A program made the position numbers and the translations under genes. From Nematostella vectensis (taxonomy: Eukaryota > Cnidaria > Anthozoa > Actiniaria > Edwardsiidae), in NCBI RefSeq assembly GCF_932526225.1, contig NC_064043.1, positions 8,733,501-8,797,500 on the forward strand: DNA of 64,000 bases, written 5' to 3'. How positions within the stretch are numbered: position 1 is the stretch's first letter; each line of letters begins with the position of its first letter. The notes beneath the pieces were generated by a model, which made no database searches, was not told the DNA's origin, and saw nothing but the letters and a program-made list of their open reading frames with translations. Below, in pieces: positions 11,301 to 21,700 of this stretch.

Positions 11301-12374
11301 CTTTTACCGTGCCTCGGCGCATCTGTCGCAGGAGATGGCGAGTCGTGTATCCCCTGATGCTAATGCGATACAGGTATTAACTCTACAATACATCGATCAG
11401 TGTGACCCGCGTACTTTTAAAACCCGGCAAGAAAAATGCCCCCTTTTTGTTTTCTTCGGGGAAATTTTAAGTGTATCTAATTGGTACAGCAGGCCCGTAC
11501 CCAGGGGGGTGCAGGGGGTGGGAACGAACCCCCCCCCACAAGGGCCAAAAGTCCACTTTTGGTTCTCAATAGACCGCTATTTGTAGACAAAACTAAGAAC
11601 CATAAGCTAGATCCCTCTGGTATGTAGCCAAATCCAAAAATAAACGTCCCGTGGAGATACTGAAAAGGCATGCTTCAAAGGCAGCCTTGGTGGTTAGATT
11701 TTTATCAGAGAACTCCCTCCCTCCCCCTCCCCCCCGGAAAAATTAGATCCACTTTTTAGGATTTCGCACCCCCCCCCCCCCCCCCAAGAAAAATCCTGGG
11801 TACGGGCCTGTACAGGTAGTGTAGATGGCTACGCTAACAATTTTTAGTTGACGACTGTATTTGTTGGCATCTACACTAGCAATTTTTCATGTGTGACAAT
11901 TTTTAATTGCCGAGAAAAAGCAAACGTGCTAGCTTTTGAGCAACTATAGTTGCCACATAAAAATTGCCAACTTTGCTCCATCTACACTAGCAAATAAAAA
12001 TTGTCTTAAACATAAAATTTGTAGTGTAGATGGGGCTTTAGTTATATCTCAAGCTTCCCGCTCTCCCACCCTACTTGGTACATTATATTCTTTGTATTTT
12101 ATCCCCCCCAGGTAAAAAGTCAGATATGAAATGGTGGGCCCCTTATAAGACTCCCCTTATCGGCCATTAGTTCCCCGAAAGCAACAACATGTTGGAGCTA
12201 TGGTTTAGAAATTAGTTTCAAAATGTTTTTATTTTTTATTTTTAGCTGGCATGCGAAGTCTATAGACGCAAGAATAAGGTCCCGTCTTTGTTCGCATTGA
12301 GCACAGACCCGCCTGAAATGGAAGGCGAAAGTGAGGGGAACGACAGTACTCTCCGGGAAAATCAAGAACTGTAG
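2315..12374 (+). CDS. OSCA/TMEM63/CSC1-family cation channel, 12 exons, complete
   Basis: Exons: 2315-2905, 3818-3871, 4304-4396, 5223-5300, 5712-5914, 6706-6836, 6983-7071, 7401-7487, 8463-8747, 9499-9680, 11166-11373, 12246-12374; 709 codons plus TAG. All junction phases agree. The family forms mechanically or osmotically gated, Ca2+-permeable dimeric channels in membranes. N-terminal hydrophobic segments lie near residues 16-44, 96-122 and 148-166. The cytosolic loop holds RPKCCGEKTDSITFHENNLK, matching the family's G-KKVDSIEYY element. The RSN1_7TM block follows (WAIPTGFVSSL, LPSQSTFFIMFIVL, YNSGGQLWPVI), then a short acidic tail. The loop motifs look closer to plant and fungal CSC1/OSCA members than to vertebrate TMEM63; this is my impression only. 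Tandem arrays abut the donors of exons 5, 8, 9 and 10. Confidence 0.9.
3235..3729 (-). pseudogene. LINE retrotransposon 3' fragment (reverse-transcriptase C-terminal tail)
   Basis: The minus-strand ORF contains RRDITDLVLLFKIKNG and later YFPRTVKLWNSLPS. These are the usual closing motifs of non-LTR retrotransposon polymerase proteins. No RT catalytic core is present, so this is a 5'-truncated copy. It lies antisense in intron 1 of the OSCA-type gene and includes a perfect hairpin at 3364-3408. Confidence 0.65.
3364..3408. repeat. Perfect 21-bp inverted repeat with 3-nt loop
   Basis: The arms 3364-3384 and 3388-3408 (beginning CGTAAGCCCCAATTG) are exact reverse complements separated by TTT. 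The hairpin lies inside the LINE fragment. Confidence 0.9.
4493..4924 (-). pseudogene. LINE-type C-terminal zinc-knuckle fragment
   Basis: The ORF holds RICPICTTGEVKDEVHSLTR followed by CPKFCDERAELF. This is the C-P-x-C...E-x-H...C-P pattern found at the C-terminus of several retroelement polymerases. It lies antisense in OSCA intron 3, which spans 4397-5222. Truncated on both sides. Confidence 0.55.
5872..6470 (+). repeat. 56-bp minisatellite copied from the exon 5 / intron 5 junction
   Basis: ATGACGTCA recurs at 5872, 5921, 5974, 6030, 6086, 6142, 6198, 6254, 6310, 6365 and 6422, so the period is 56 bp over most of the array. The first copy is the last 43 nt of OSCA exon 5 with its donor (TTCAAG|GTAAAC). 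Later copies repeat the exon end and carry AAG|GTAAGCG or AAG|GTGAGCG. The copy near 6295 has lost GT (AAGATAAG). Use of any decoy would add an in-frame TAA directly after AGG. Confidence 0.9.
7500..8060 (+). repeat. 57-bp minisatellite, intron 8 of the OSCA-type gene
   Basis: About ten copies of a unit containing TTTGATACAG, GAAAGGCTAGAG and GGTTACGCCA. The array starts about 13 nt after the exon 8 donor (7488) and decays into scattered partial copies up to about 8250. Because 57 is divisible by three, one minus-strand frame stays open; I regard that as a by-product. Confidence 0.85.
8763..8853 (+). repeat. Two tandem copies downstream of the exon 9 donor
   Basis: GGTATGAGGATTGGGTTGCA with a G-rich tail occurs twice, starting about 16 nt after the donor at 8748. 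Part of the same donor-proximal repeat pattern seen in other introns. Confidence 0.7.
9690..11030 (+). repeat. ~46-bp C-rich minisatellite with built-in hairpins, intron 10
   Basis: Roughly 29 copies of a unit with TGTATCA-cccaccaac-TGATACA followed by a C-run and GTCCCA. The 7-bp arms are perfect inverted repeats, so each unit can form a stem-loop. The C-runs make the other strand G-quadruplex-prone. The array begins a few bases after the exon 10 donor at 9681. Confidence 0.9.
11490..11810. mobile_element. Non-autonomous TIR element, CAGGCCCGTACCCAGG ends, 5-bp duplication
   Basis: The ends are CAGGCCCGTACCCAGG and its inverse, with TACAG at 11485-11489 and 11811-11815. The interior is non-coding with long C-runs. 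It sits in intron 11 of the OSCA-type gene. It shares ends with 1818-1874, and more loosely with 19331-19647. Confidence 0.75.
11811..12030. repeat. Repeat block with CATCTACACTAGCAA motifs
   Basis: The motif CATCTACACTAGCAA or its inverse GTGTAGATGG occurs at least four times in both orientations between AT-rich spacers. It looks like a degraded MITE, but its ends are unclear. Confidence 0.4.
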
Positions 12375-12650
12375 ACGGATGATGACATGTAGATTGACAG
12401 TTCGAATCCGCAAGCTATATCTCAGGAATAATGAGGAGTAATTTAAGGGGAATAATTTGATGCTTAGGAGCTAGGTTTTATATTTTCCCATTACTTCGGC
12501 TATTTTTCGTATAACGTTTTGTAATTTAGAGCGTTATATGCTGTGACCTTTCGTCACAGTAAACACATAACAGTAACGGTTAAGGATAACAAGAATCGTT
12601 ATTATTTAACAAATATGAACTTGTGTCTTTATAAATTGATAAATTAAGAG

Positions 12651-12656
12651 AATAAA
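12651..12656 (+). terminator. Poly(A) signal of the OSCA-type gene
   Basis: AATAAA about 280 bp after the stop codon, in an AT-rich 3' UTR. No other candidate lies closer to the start of the next repeat. Confidence 0.6.
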
Positions 12657-12779
12657 CATATTTTTGTGTATATTTGGAATTGCTTTCTGCAGTTTTGTAG
12701 AAAAAAATAGTCCGAGAATCCCCCAGACCCAAGACGGGCATCTACCCTCCCCCCACCCTCGACGGCAAGTCTTCCAGGA

Positions 12780-13511
12780 CCCCAGACCTGTCTTATACGG
12801 TTACGCCACGCACAGCTCGCTGAGATATGGGGTGAAAAATATCGGGGTCTTTTTCTTGCTCGTGTCTCTTGGGAATTAGCGTGTTGCTATAGTAATGAGC
12901 CATGTCGTCATTGTGCTCAGCACACTTTGTCTAGTTCTATACTACCGCCTTCAGCATGTGTTTTTCTTTGTTAAGTCACGCACGTGCATAGGCAACAATA
13001 AGACAGGCACCCACCCCCCCTCACCCTCGACGGCAAGTCTTGGCTATGCGCCTGCAGTATGACCGAGAGAAAAAAAGTCAAGCTCCATAGGTCGAGGATC
13101 GAACCTCATCCAGATTCACATGAAATGAGAAAAAATAAACCATACTTTTAGACATGCGCTGAAACGCCGTATGGCAGCTAAAGCTTTACGGATAGGCTGG
13201 AGATTTCGGCCCCAGCACCGCTATCTAGCGAACTGTACAACACAAAGGAACCTGAGGTACCCGCGCATAATTGGGAGGCACTAACCAGGATCCCAGACCT
13301 GTCTTATACGGTTACGCCACGCGCAGCTCGCTGAGATATGGAGTGAAAAATATCGGGGTCTTTTCCTTGCTCGTGTCTCTTGGGAATTAGCGTGTTGCTA
13401 TAGTAATGAGCCATGTCGTCATCGTGTTCAGCACACTTTGTCTAGTTCTATACGACCGCCTTCAGCATGTGTTTTTCTTTGTTAAGTCACGCACGTGCAT
13501 AGGCAACAATA
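12780..13511. repeat. ~220-bp direct repeat, dispersed family (SINE-like)
   Basis: 12780-13000 and 13291-13511 are near-identical (from CAGACCTGTCTTATACGG to AGGCAACAAT). A third, diverged copy with the adjacent block lies at 53690-53970. On the minus strand the adjacent block reads like a Pol III B box (GGTTCGATCCTC), suggesting a tRNA-derived SINE. The SINE reading is inference. Confidence 0.55.
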
Positions 13512-14904
13512 GTAGAATAAATCTTGCATGACTAAGTGGACAGATGTTTTATGTACTTATGTTTTTGTGCTAAAGGTTTCGCATGCTACTATTCTCGAAT
13601 ATTTGGCAAATATAATGTTACACTTATTGCTGTCACCGTCATCAAGGCGCAAGGAACAGTTTATTTTTTCACGACAGGGCCGTAACAGGCGGTGGGGCCA
13701 TTTGCCCCCCTCCCCATTATTCGACCGATATCCATCTATTATTTTTTTTGGAGGGGAGCAGGAGGGGGAGGGGCACGCCCCCACGTCTGCCTAACAGTTA
13801 AGTCTTTTATTGAGTGTGTTCCGGCGAGAGCGTAATCCAAATTTTTTTTCTTAAAATTTCATTGTTGCTGAATGTTTGCCTCTCTCCCGCCTGTTTTTTT
13901 TTTATCGAGCCATTTTCCAACTGCGGACAAATACGAGCCAATCGGCGGAGAGGGGCTACTTCATAAATAGCAGTCTCTTTTAAAATGTCAGCGGTTGCAT
14001 TCGACACCATACCACAGGGTACCCCAGCCGCGACTTTCATAATGGGCACTATAGTCACCCTGCCGTAGGTCCCCACCCCACGCCTCCCCTTAGGGCAAAG
14101 ATCAAAATCCCTCACCCCACCCACACGACAAAGAACTTCCCCAACCCCCAAGAACAAAGATCCTCCCTTCCCCCAGGAAAAAGATCAAAGTTGGAGACAC
14201 AATCCAATAAATAAATACGCAAATACCTCATTCACACGTATGTCTTTCACTCAAGAAATTGTTTTTACATGATGTTTACACATCATCATCATCACATTAT
14301 TATTCCTATTGGTTCCCCCAACTTTACTTTGCATGAAGAAATCATACACTTCACAAAATATTTTTTCCTGAGAAATGATTGTACGCGTTTCGGAGTGTAT
14401 CAGCGAAAAGCATTAAAGGGCAAGAGTGACACAATGAACTTCTGATCGTTGTCTCTTTATCGTCTAGTTCACTGCAAATTTTATAGATTTTCAGACAATG
14501 ATGATATGCGTATTTGGTGCACTCTTCACCGTCCCTTAAACAATTTGCTCGGTAAAACTTCACGCTGGGTCACTGCAAAATTGCTACGCAGACTATAATT
14601 CTCTAAGCTCAATAAATATCTCCATGTGCCTAGTCTAGTTCAAATAAATCAGACTGTTGTGCTTTCTTTGTTGTGCAACAGTTCCTAGGTTCAACAAATG
14701 TCACTAGTTTTGGCTAATAAATAAACGAGGGCTTATATGGAATAACTATCTATATTTCAATCAGGGATGAAAAGAGTTTAGAAGTCTTCCTTGTGAGGGA
14801 AAAGAGAAATAAAATATTGTCTAAAATCGTTGGTTTTTGATTTACATAAAAATTAGTTCCAAATAATACTATTCCTGGTTGAATAGAGAATTCTGAATTG
14901 TTTC
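13512..14904. other. Intergenic; no gene recognised
   Basis: The minus-strand ORFs 14157-13807 and 14563-14351 (the latter Cys-containing) have no recognisable domain and no supporting splice chain. A TIR-like end, CAGGGCCGTAACAGG, occurs at 13676. The rest is AT-rich. Confidence 0.4.
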
Positions 14905-15173
14905 CACAGGGAGCTCACCTCTACGGTTTGAATAAAGTTAAAGTCTGAATAAAGTCTTTTGAGCCTTTTTACTATGTATGCCGTGGCACGGAAGCCATTC
15001 CGCAGTCGAGACGGCCGTTAGACCGCTAACCAATAAGAGAGCGCCAGAAAGCACCGGGCGCCGTAAAAGTAGACAAGAGATACAAACGCACAAACGCACG
15101 AAAAATAATCAACAGCGCAACGCTAAAGAAGCGACTCTAACTTTATTCAAACCGTAGAGGTGAGCTCCCTGTG
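14905..15173. mobile_element. MITE with long perfect-looking TIRs, 7-bp flank repeat
   Basis: The arms start CACAGGGAGCTCACCTCTAC and run about 35 bp before diverging. The flanks carry TTGTTTC at 14898-14904 and 15174-15180. The interior is non-coding. Confidence 0.8.
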
Positions 15174-15206
15174 TTGTTTCTATGTCATAAAAATGTTACT
15201 ATCCGG

Positions 15207-15640
15207 TATTCAGGGCGTTACCAGAGGGGCATTAGCAGACAAAGATATCACGCAGCGCGTTACCAGAGGGGCATTAGCAGACAAAGATATCACGCCGAGG
15301 GGGCTCACACCCCTCTAGCTATGAAGGCTAAAAAACCTCCGCCAGTTCCCTGATAACAGGGGTGTGTACCAAGGGTATGTGCCTTATCTCACCCACTAGT
15401 ACACAGCGTACCCACTAGTACACAGCGTATCCACTAGTACACAGCGTACCCACTACTACACAGCGTACCCACTAGTACACAGCGTACCCATTAGTACGCA
15501 GCGTACCCACTAGTACACAGCGTACCCAATATTACACAGGGTACCCACTAGTACACAGCGTACCCATTAGTACACAGCGTACCCACTATTACACAGGGTT
15601 CCCACTAGTACACAGCGTACCCATTAGTACACAGCGTTTA
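15207..15640 (+). repeat. Tandem repeats: 42-bp x2 and 19-bp x~13
   Basis: GCGTTACCAGAGGGGCATTA with downstream sequence is duplicated at 15207-15297. From about 15395 to 15640 a 19-bp unit CCCACTAGTACACAGCGTA recurs about 13 times with point changes. The block lies just beyond the 3' end of the TRABD-like gene. Confidence 0.85.
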
Positions 15641-15704
15641 TCAGCTGCCTTCCCCTCCCCGAAAATTAGCTATTTCTAGTACATAGACTACGTCTCTGGA
15701 GTCA

Positions 15705-18700
15705 TTATTTCCGCCATAATACAGGCATATAAGAAGTAACGTTCGTGAATCGGATGACTCTGTAACAACCCCAGGCTAAGAAGACTCCAAATGCGCTGAC
15801 CGTTAGGCCAACAGCGGCTTTGAGTGACGTCTTCAAGACTTTACTTGCCAGGGTGGCCTCAGGAATTCTGTTAAAAGAGACATTTGGTCAGCATGGTAAG
15901 GTTTCAAGAAAGATATTTTGGTCCCAAAAAAGCTTTAAAGAAAGCCAATCATGCCGCCATTTTATGCTTCCGCAAAATGGCGAGTCACACAAAGCATCCA
16001 TTTTCATCGGCTAATTCAAAAGAGTAAACAAGATATTCTTTATCGAATATCGTCAATAACACACCAAACTATTCACAGAATGTTATTTTGAATTTTCCTT
16101 GCAAATAAACCGTTGTATTTTCAATGATAAACAATTAGAAAGGAGTGGTTGATAGAAATTCTTTAAGGGTCTCTGTCATACGCCATTGAGTCATCCTAGC
16201 GAGAAAGCATCCAATTCCATCGGCTGATTCAAGAAAGCTATTGCGATATCTAAGATCAAAATTAGTAAATAACCTTTAAACCTTTGTTTTAGATAAGCAT
16301 CTCAAAATTTTTTCGAACAGTTTGTCCTCTAATATAATAGGATGAAAAGAAATAACAGGTGTGTCTGAAAAGTGCTCTTTAAGAATGCTTAAGCAGAACC
16401 ATACCTCATTAGCTCTTGTATATCAATCTCTTCAAATTTATGGAAATTTTCTACTATCCCTGCGACATGCCCTATTCCAACAACCCCGACTGTGACGCTT
16501 GGTATAATTCCTTGGGGCTCTGAAAGAGATAAAGGTGGACACCATGCTTGAACTCTTCAGTCAAACTCTCTAAATAAAACCTCCTTAAGGTGGACACCAT
16601 GCTTGAACTTTTCAGTCAAACTCTCTAAATAAAACCTCCTTAAGGTGGACACCATGCTTGAACTCTTGAGTCAAACTCTCTAAATAAAACCTCCTTAAGG
16701 TGGACACCATGCTTGAACTCTTCAGTCAAACTCTCTAAATAAAACCTCCTTAAGGTGGACACCATGCTTGAACTCTTAAGTCAAACTCCCTAAATAAAAC
16801 CTCCTTAAGGTGGACACCATGCTTGAACTCTTCAGTCATACTCTCTAAATAAAACCTCCTTCAGGTGGACACCATGCTTGAAATCTTAAGTCAAACTCAA
16901 ATAAAACCTCCTTAAGGTGGACACCATGCTTGAACTCTTTAGTCAAACTCTCTAAATAAAACCTCCTTAAGGTGGACACCATGCTTGAACTCTTCAGTCA
17001 TACTCTCTAAATAAAACCTCCTTAAGGTGGACACCATGCTTGAACTCTTTAGTCAAACTCTCTAAATAAAACCTCCTTAAGGTGGACACCATGCTTGAAC
17101 TCTTTAGTCAACTCTCTAAATAAAACCTCCTTAAGGTGGACACCATGCTTGAACTCTTTAGTCAAACTCTCTAAATAAAACCTTACACCTTCTTACAAAG
17201 AAAATCTTTCTTTGGTCTGAGGGACCATTATGTATGGGAGTCCCTCTAAAATAGTTTTGAGCTGACAGCTATTTGCCATCTGGATTCTATATCATCTTCA
17301 TGCACACAACAGTACCTATTGGAGTTCCACACAAACTACATACCTCCGATCTCATTGGAAAGTATATTTGGAACAGCTGATAATCTTAGTGACCGTGCAA
17401 GGTACTGGTCTCTCTCTGTCACAAACACTTTATACAACAGTGGGAAGTCTCCCGTCATCTCTGCTAACATCTCAGCCAGCAAGTCTTTTTGTTTGCAGCG
17501 TTCAACATCTTCTGGGCTGAAGAGAAAAAGTTTAAAATAAGGCAAACTAGAGGCAACAATACAGTACCATGCATCACTTTGAATTTCATTTCTGAAAGCA
17601 GTGAAAATAAAAAAAAGTTGATTTCTTAGGCTTGATTTGGCCTCCTTAAAGGATGACAACACTTTGCCCAGAATGCTTTGTCCCGGTATTGTTATGATTA
17701 TGACAAACATATTAAGCACACCTTACCTGATTGGTTCTTTAGTGGTAAGAAGGTGCCACGCAAGTTTAACCTTTTGCCATACTGTGAGTGCAGCCATCGC
17801 TCTTGACAAAGTTACCTGGAATATGGAGAATTACAGACATTAGCACACACAGATACACCAGCAGATAGACAGACAGACTACAGAGAAAACAGACAGACTA
17901 ACAGAGAGACACAGACAGACTAACAGAGAGACACAGACAGAATAACAGAGAGACACATACAGATGGGCATACTAATAACTAAAGAGAGACAAAAAAAGGA
18001 TCACCTGGATAGGTCGGTCTCCTAGGTGCACCTGACATCCAAGTTTCCTTGCCTCTCGGTATGCTGCCCGGAATTCCCCTCCAGGCGCCATACCTAGCTG
18101 CTGGGTGATGTGTGCCGACATACTCAATAACAGCACTTGCATGATGCCGCCTACGACACCACTCTGCCATGAAAGAAGGGTAAGTAGTAGGAACGACAGA
18201 AGTGAAAATGTTTTTTCACATCTTCGGGGCCTATAGGTTGGAGGTGCTTGATCACATGTTTAGTGTATGCAAGCATTTGCTTTTCACTGTGTACTTGTTT
18301 GCAATGCTTTTGGTTGTATTCAGAGCCAATATGTATTCACTGTACCGCTTTTTAAAAATGTGTGCTTGTTTACACTGCTTTATAAAAATGTGTTCTTGTT
18401 TGCACTGCTTTATGAAAAATGTGTATTTGTTTGCACTACTTTATAAAAAAATGTGTATTTGTTTGCACCGCTTTATAAAAATGTGTACTTGTTTGCAAAG
18501 CTTTATAAAAATATGTACTTGTTTGCGTTCTGTATTTGTTTGCACCGCTTTATAAAAAAATGTGTACTTGCACCATGGTTATTAAATTTGTACTAATTTA
18601 AGCTGTGTTATAAATTTGTACTTGTTTGCACTGCATTACATGGTTTTGTACCTGTTTAATTGCCAGTTTTAACTTCTGCATGTCAATATTCTTTGCCTCT

Positions 18701-21700
18701 CTGAGAAGAAATTCTTCATCATATTTTAATATATCTATTCTGCTCTTGCACAACTCAACAAGAACTCTGTCTGGTTGCACAGCTTGTATAGTCTAAAGGA
18801 CAAGAAACAGAATAACAATTAAACAAACAAATGATGCAAACACCTAATTGATACAGTCAATCAAACTTCTCTTACAGAAACCAATGTATAGCTGCTATAA
18901 ATACATATTCTAAATAAGTTTGCACTTTGAGAAACTCTCTATAGAAGCCAACTGTGCTTCATCGGTATCAAATAAGGAAGGGTGCCTGTTATTGGCACCC
19001 TTTAGCCCCCCTCTTCAGTTTCTACAATTCCATGAGCATTTAATTTTAGTCATTTGGGGTGTACTCCAGCTGGATAATTTTTTTCTGTTCGTATAATAAC
19101 CAGGTATCTTTAAGGCAAGTCTGGCCTAAGGTCTGGGTCATAGCAATAAATGATTATCACTAACTATTATTGAGGCAATATAAATACAAGAACATAGCAA
19201 AATGGCAAATCATAATAGAGCCTTTCACTAAAATTATCACTATAACACTTTGAAATGATGACCAAGTCAAGTTTGCCTCATACTAGCTAGAGCCCTGCTG
19301 GCCTCTGGGATGTACAGTACTCTCTTTATTCAGGCCCGTAGCCAGGATTTTGAGTAGGGTGGTTCGTTTTTTCATTTCAGCTGACCAAATTTTCCGTATA
19401 CCCCTCTCCTTGCCTTATTACATTAGGCAATCTATCTTGTATTAAAAATTTTATTAATAGGGTACTTTTAAACATATAGCGATAATAATAAAGATAATTA
19501 TCATAAAAATACTTTTATAATCATTTTAGAGACATATTGATGTGCACGGTATATCTCCAGAACGTTACCATATTTTTGTTAACTCTTAGTGGACCTTCAA
19601 GCCGGGTTGGAGGGTTCAGACGACCCCCCCCCCTGGCTACGGGCCTGCTTTATTTCACCATACATGGGACATGGCACTGGATAGGGTAGGGTTTCTTGAC
19701 CTTCTCTGTCATAGACAAAGCCCTTCCCCTATACCCAAACAGGGGCTAAGGAGCCCCACCCTGCCCCCCCTCAGCTGGTAGCTACTACAAAAGCCTATGA
19801 ACCTACTTTAGCGACATCCTCTTGGCTCTCTTTGCTGAAGTGTGCAGTTCCAATAACATAAACAACACAGCCCTCAGGGGTCTCTAGCTTGGTAACTGTC
19901 TCTGGGAGATCGCCGACAGATTGTCTGCGAATGTTATGCATCAGTTCCTCTGTTATGCTTCTTTCGCCTGACATTCCACTATCACCAGGGGTGCTGGGGT
20001 CACCAGAACCATTCTCTACTGTAAGCAAAAGTGATGATTAACTGCTTGAATTATGCATAACAACAACAACAACAGTTTTAACAGTATCAACACTCACACA
20101 TTTTAAAAGCACAAAAGAAATTGTAAAGATAAACATTTAATGTGGCTAAATGCAATTGAGGCGAAGTTAAAACTCAGGCTGTTGGGGCTTCAACGCCTTC
20201 CGGCATCTGCTGCGACCCCCTCTCCACTCAATATACCTTTGGGAGTTCAGGGGGAGGGGAGGGACTATTAGACGGTGTGATAGCTGTGGGTGGTCTGCAG
20301 TGCCACAAGGCCGGAAGCGCTTTGGCACTTGCCAGCCCTTAATCGGGTAGGCTTTACTCGATTGGTTGCACAGGATTGAGGCGGATCCGTAACATAAGTC
20401 AAGGCCATTAGGTGGTCACGGATGGCTCAGCATTGCATTATCGCATTATTGCACTATCGGATTGCAACTCAACGCAGCAGCTTTTACGATGGATAACGCT
20501 GATAAGGAAGTCAACTAACATAAAAGCGTCGGGGAATGATCAAGAGGAACTTTCTCCAGCATTGCAGAGAGCCATCATGGAGACGGCGAGGACGGCAATG
20601 TCCTCTTAACGGGAAGGGGCCGTGAACGGCGAGAGCTCTCACACGCCATGTACAAGCAAAGGTATGCCTGTCATTTGTTTCTAAGTTTTCTGCGCCGAAA
20701 TGGCCCTCGGGTTATGTGCCTGCGCCATCTTCCTTACCCGTTACAAGCATAGATTCGGGAAATTTGGCTCTTATTGGTCGCCCCTTTGTAGGTTTTCTCT
20801 GATCCCAGCCAAATTAGTCGGGCAAATTGTGGCAGGACGGTTCACCGAATTGAGCGACCTGCTGCAGTCCAATTTGGCTGCATTATCTATGGACCCTGAC
20901 CCCCAACTTTTATTAAATGGTCAGATTGTCCTCACACACACCCTGCGTAAGCCACGAAAGTGGATTGACGACTTGACCACATGGTCAAGTCGTCAATGGA
21001 AGCCTTTGCTATCCATATGATTGTGTTGACTTGCATGCTCCCCAACGCTGGCGGGATTTGACACTCTACAAGCTATTGATTCTACGCACGTACTGGCAGT
21101 TCGGTTTTGGTGGCCGAGTATGGCTAAATTATGACTGGTCGCAGTTCGATGTGCAGTTGTTCAATTACCACGCAGCCGGTGCAGCGATCGCTAGCTCCTC
21201 GGCACATGAGAGTCAGAAGGCAGGCGAGGCGATGGGCTCCGCAAAGGCGCCTATGATTTACCGCTCGTGGAACGAGGGATGCTGTTCGTCAGTGTACGCT
21301 TTGTGCCGCTACGCTCATAAATGCTTGGTGTGTATTACAGATCGAGGCAGATCCTTAATGTAAGTCAAGGCCATTAGGTGGTCACTGATAGCTCTGCATT
21401 GTATTATCGCTACCGTTCACTATCAGATCGCACTTTAACGCGGCAGCTTCCCACCCACCCTCTCCTTTTGGTAAGTATCTCAAGGGGTAAGTATTCCACT
21501 GTGTATGTCTCAGCGTGGCTCCATTGCCATGGTAACACCACGCATGCTATCTACCGGGGGCGCTCACCACCTAGCAACAAGGTACCTAACGTCAAGCCCA
21601 TCAGTTGCTTGGTTTTAATATTTGAGTAATAAAATCATATAATAGTCTTATTCCATGCTTCAAAGCAAGAAACAAATGAAAAATCTTCATGGGTGCGGTA

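Noticed and set aside
11149-11586. 145-codon ORF as an independent gene
   Set aside because: It is OSCA exon 11 (11166-11373) extended into the intron and the adjacent TIR element.
13807-14157. Minus-strand ORF of 116 codons
   Set aside because: No domain recognised, composition not clearly coding, no splice partners and no neighbouring gene in phase.
18202-18555. Plus-strand Cys/Leu-rich ORF
   Set aside because: Lies in a TRABD intron and reads a 30-bp repeat (TTGTTTGCACTGCTTTATAA).
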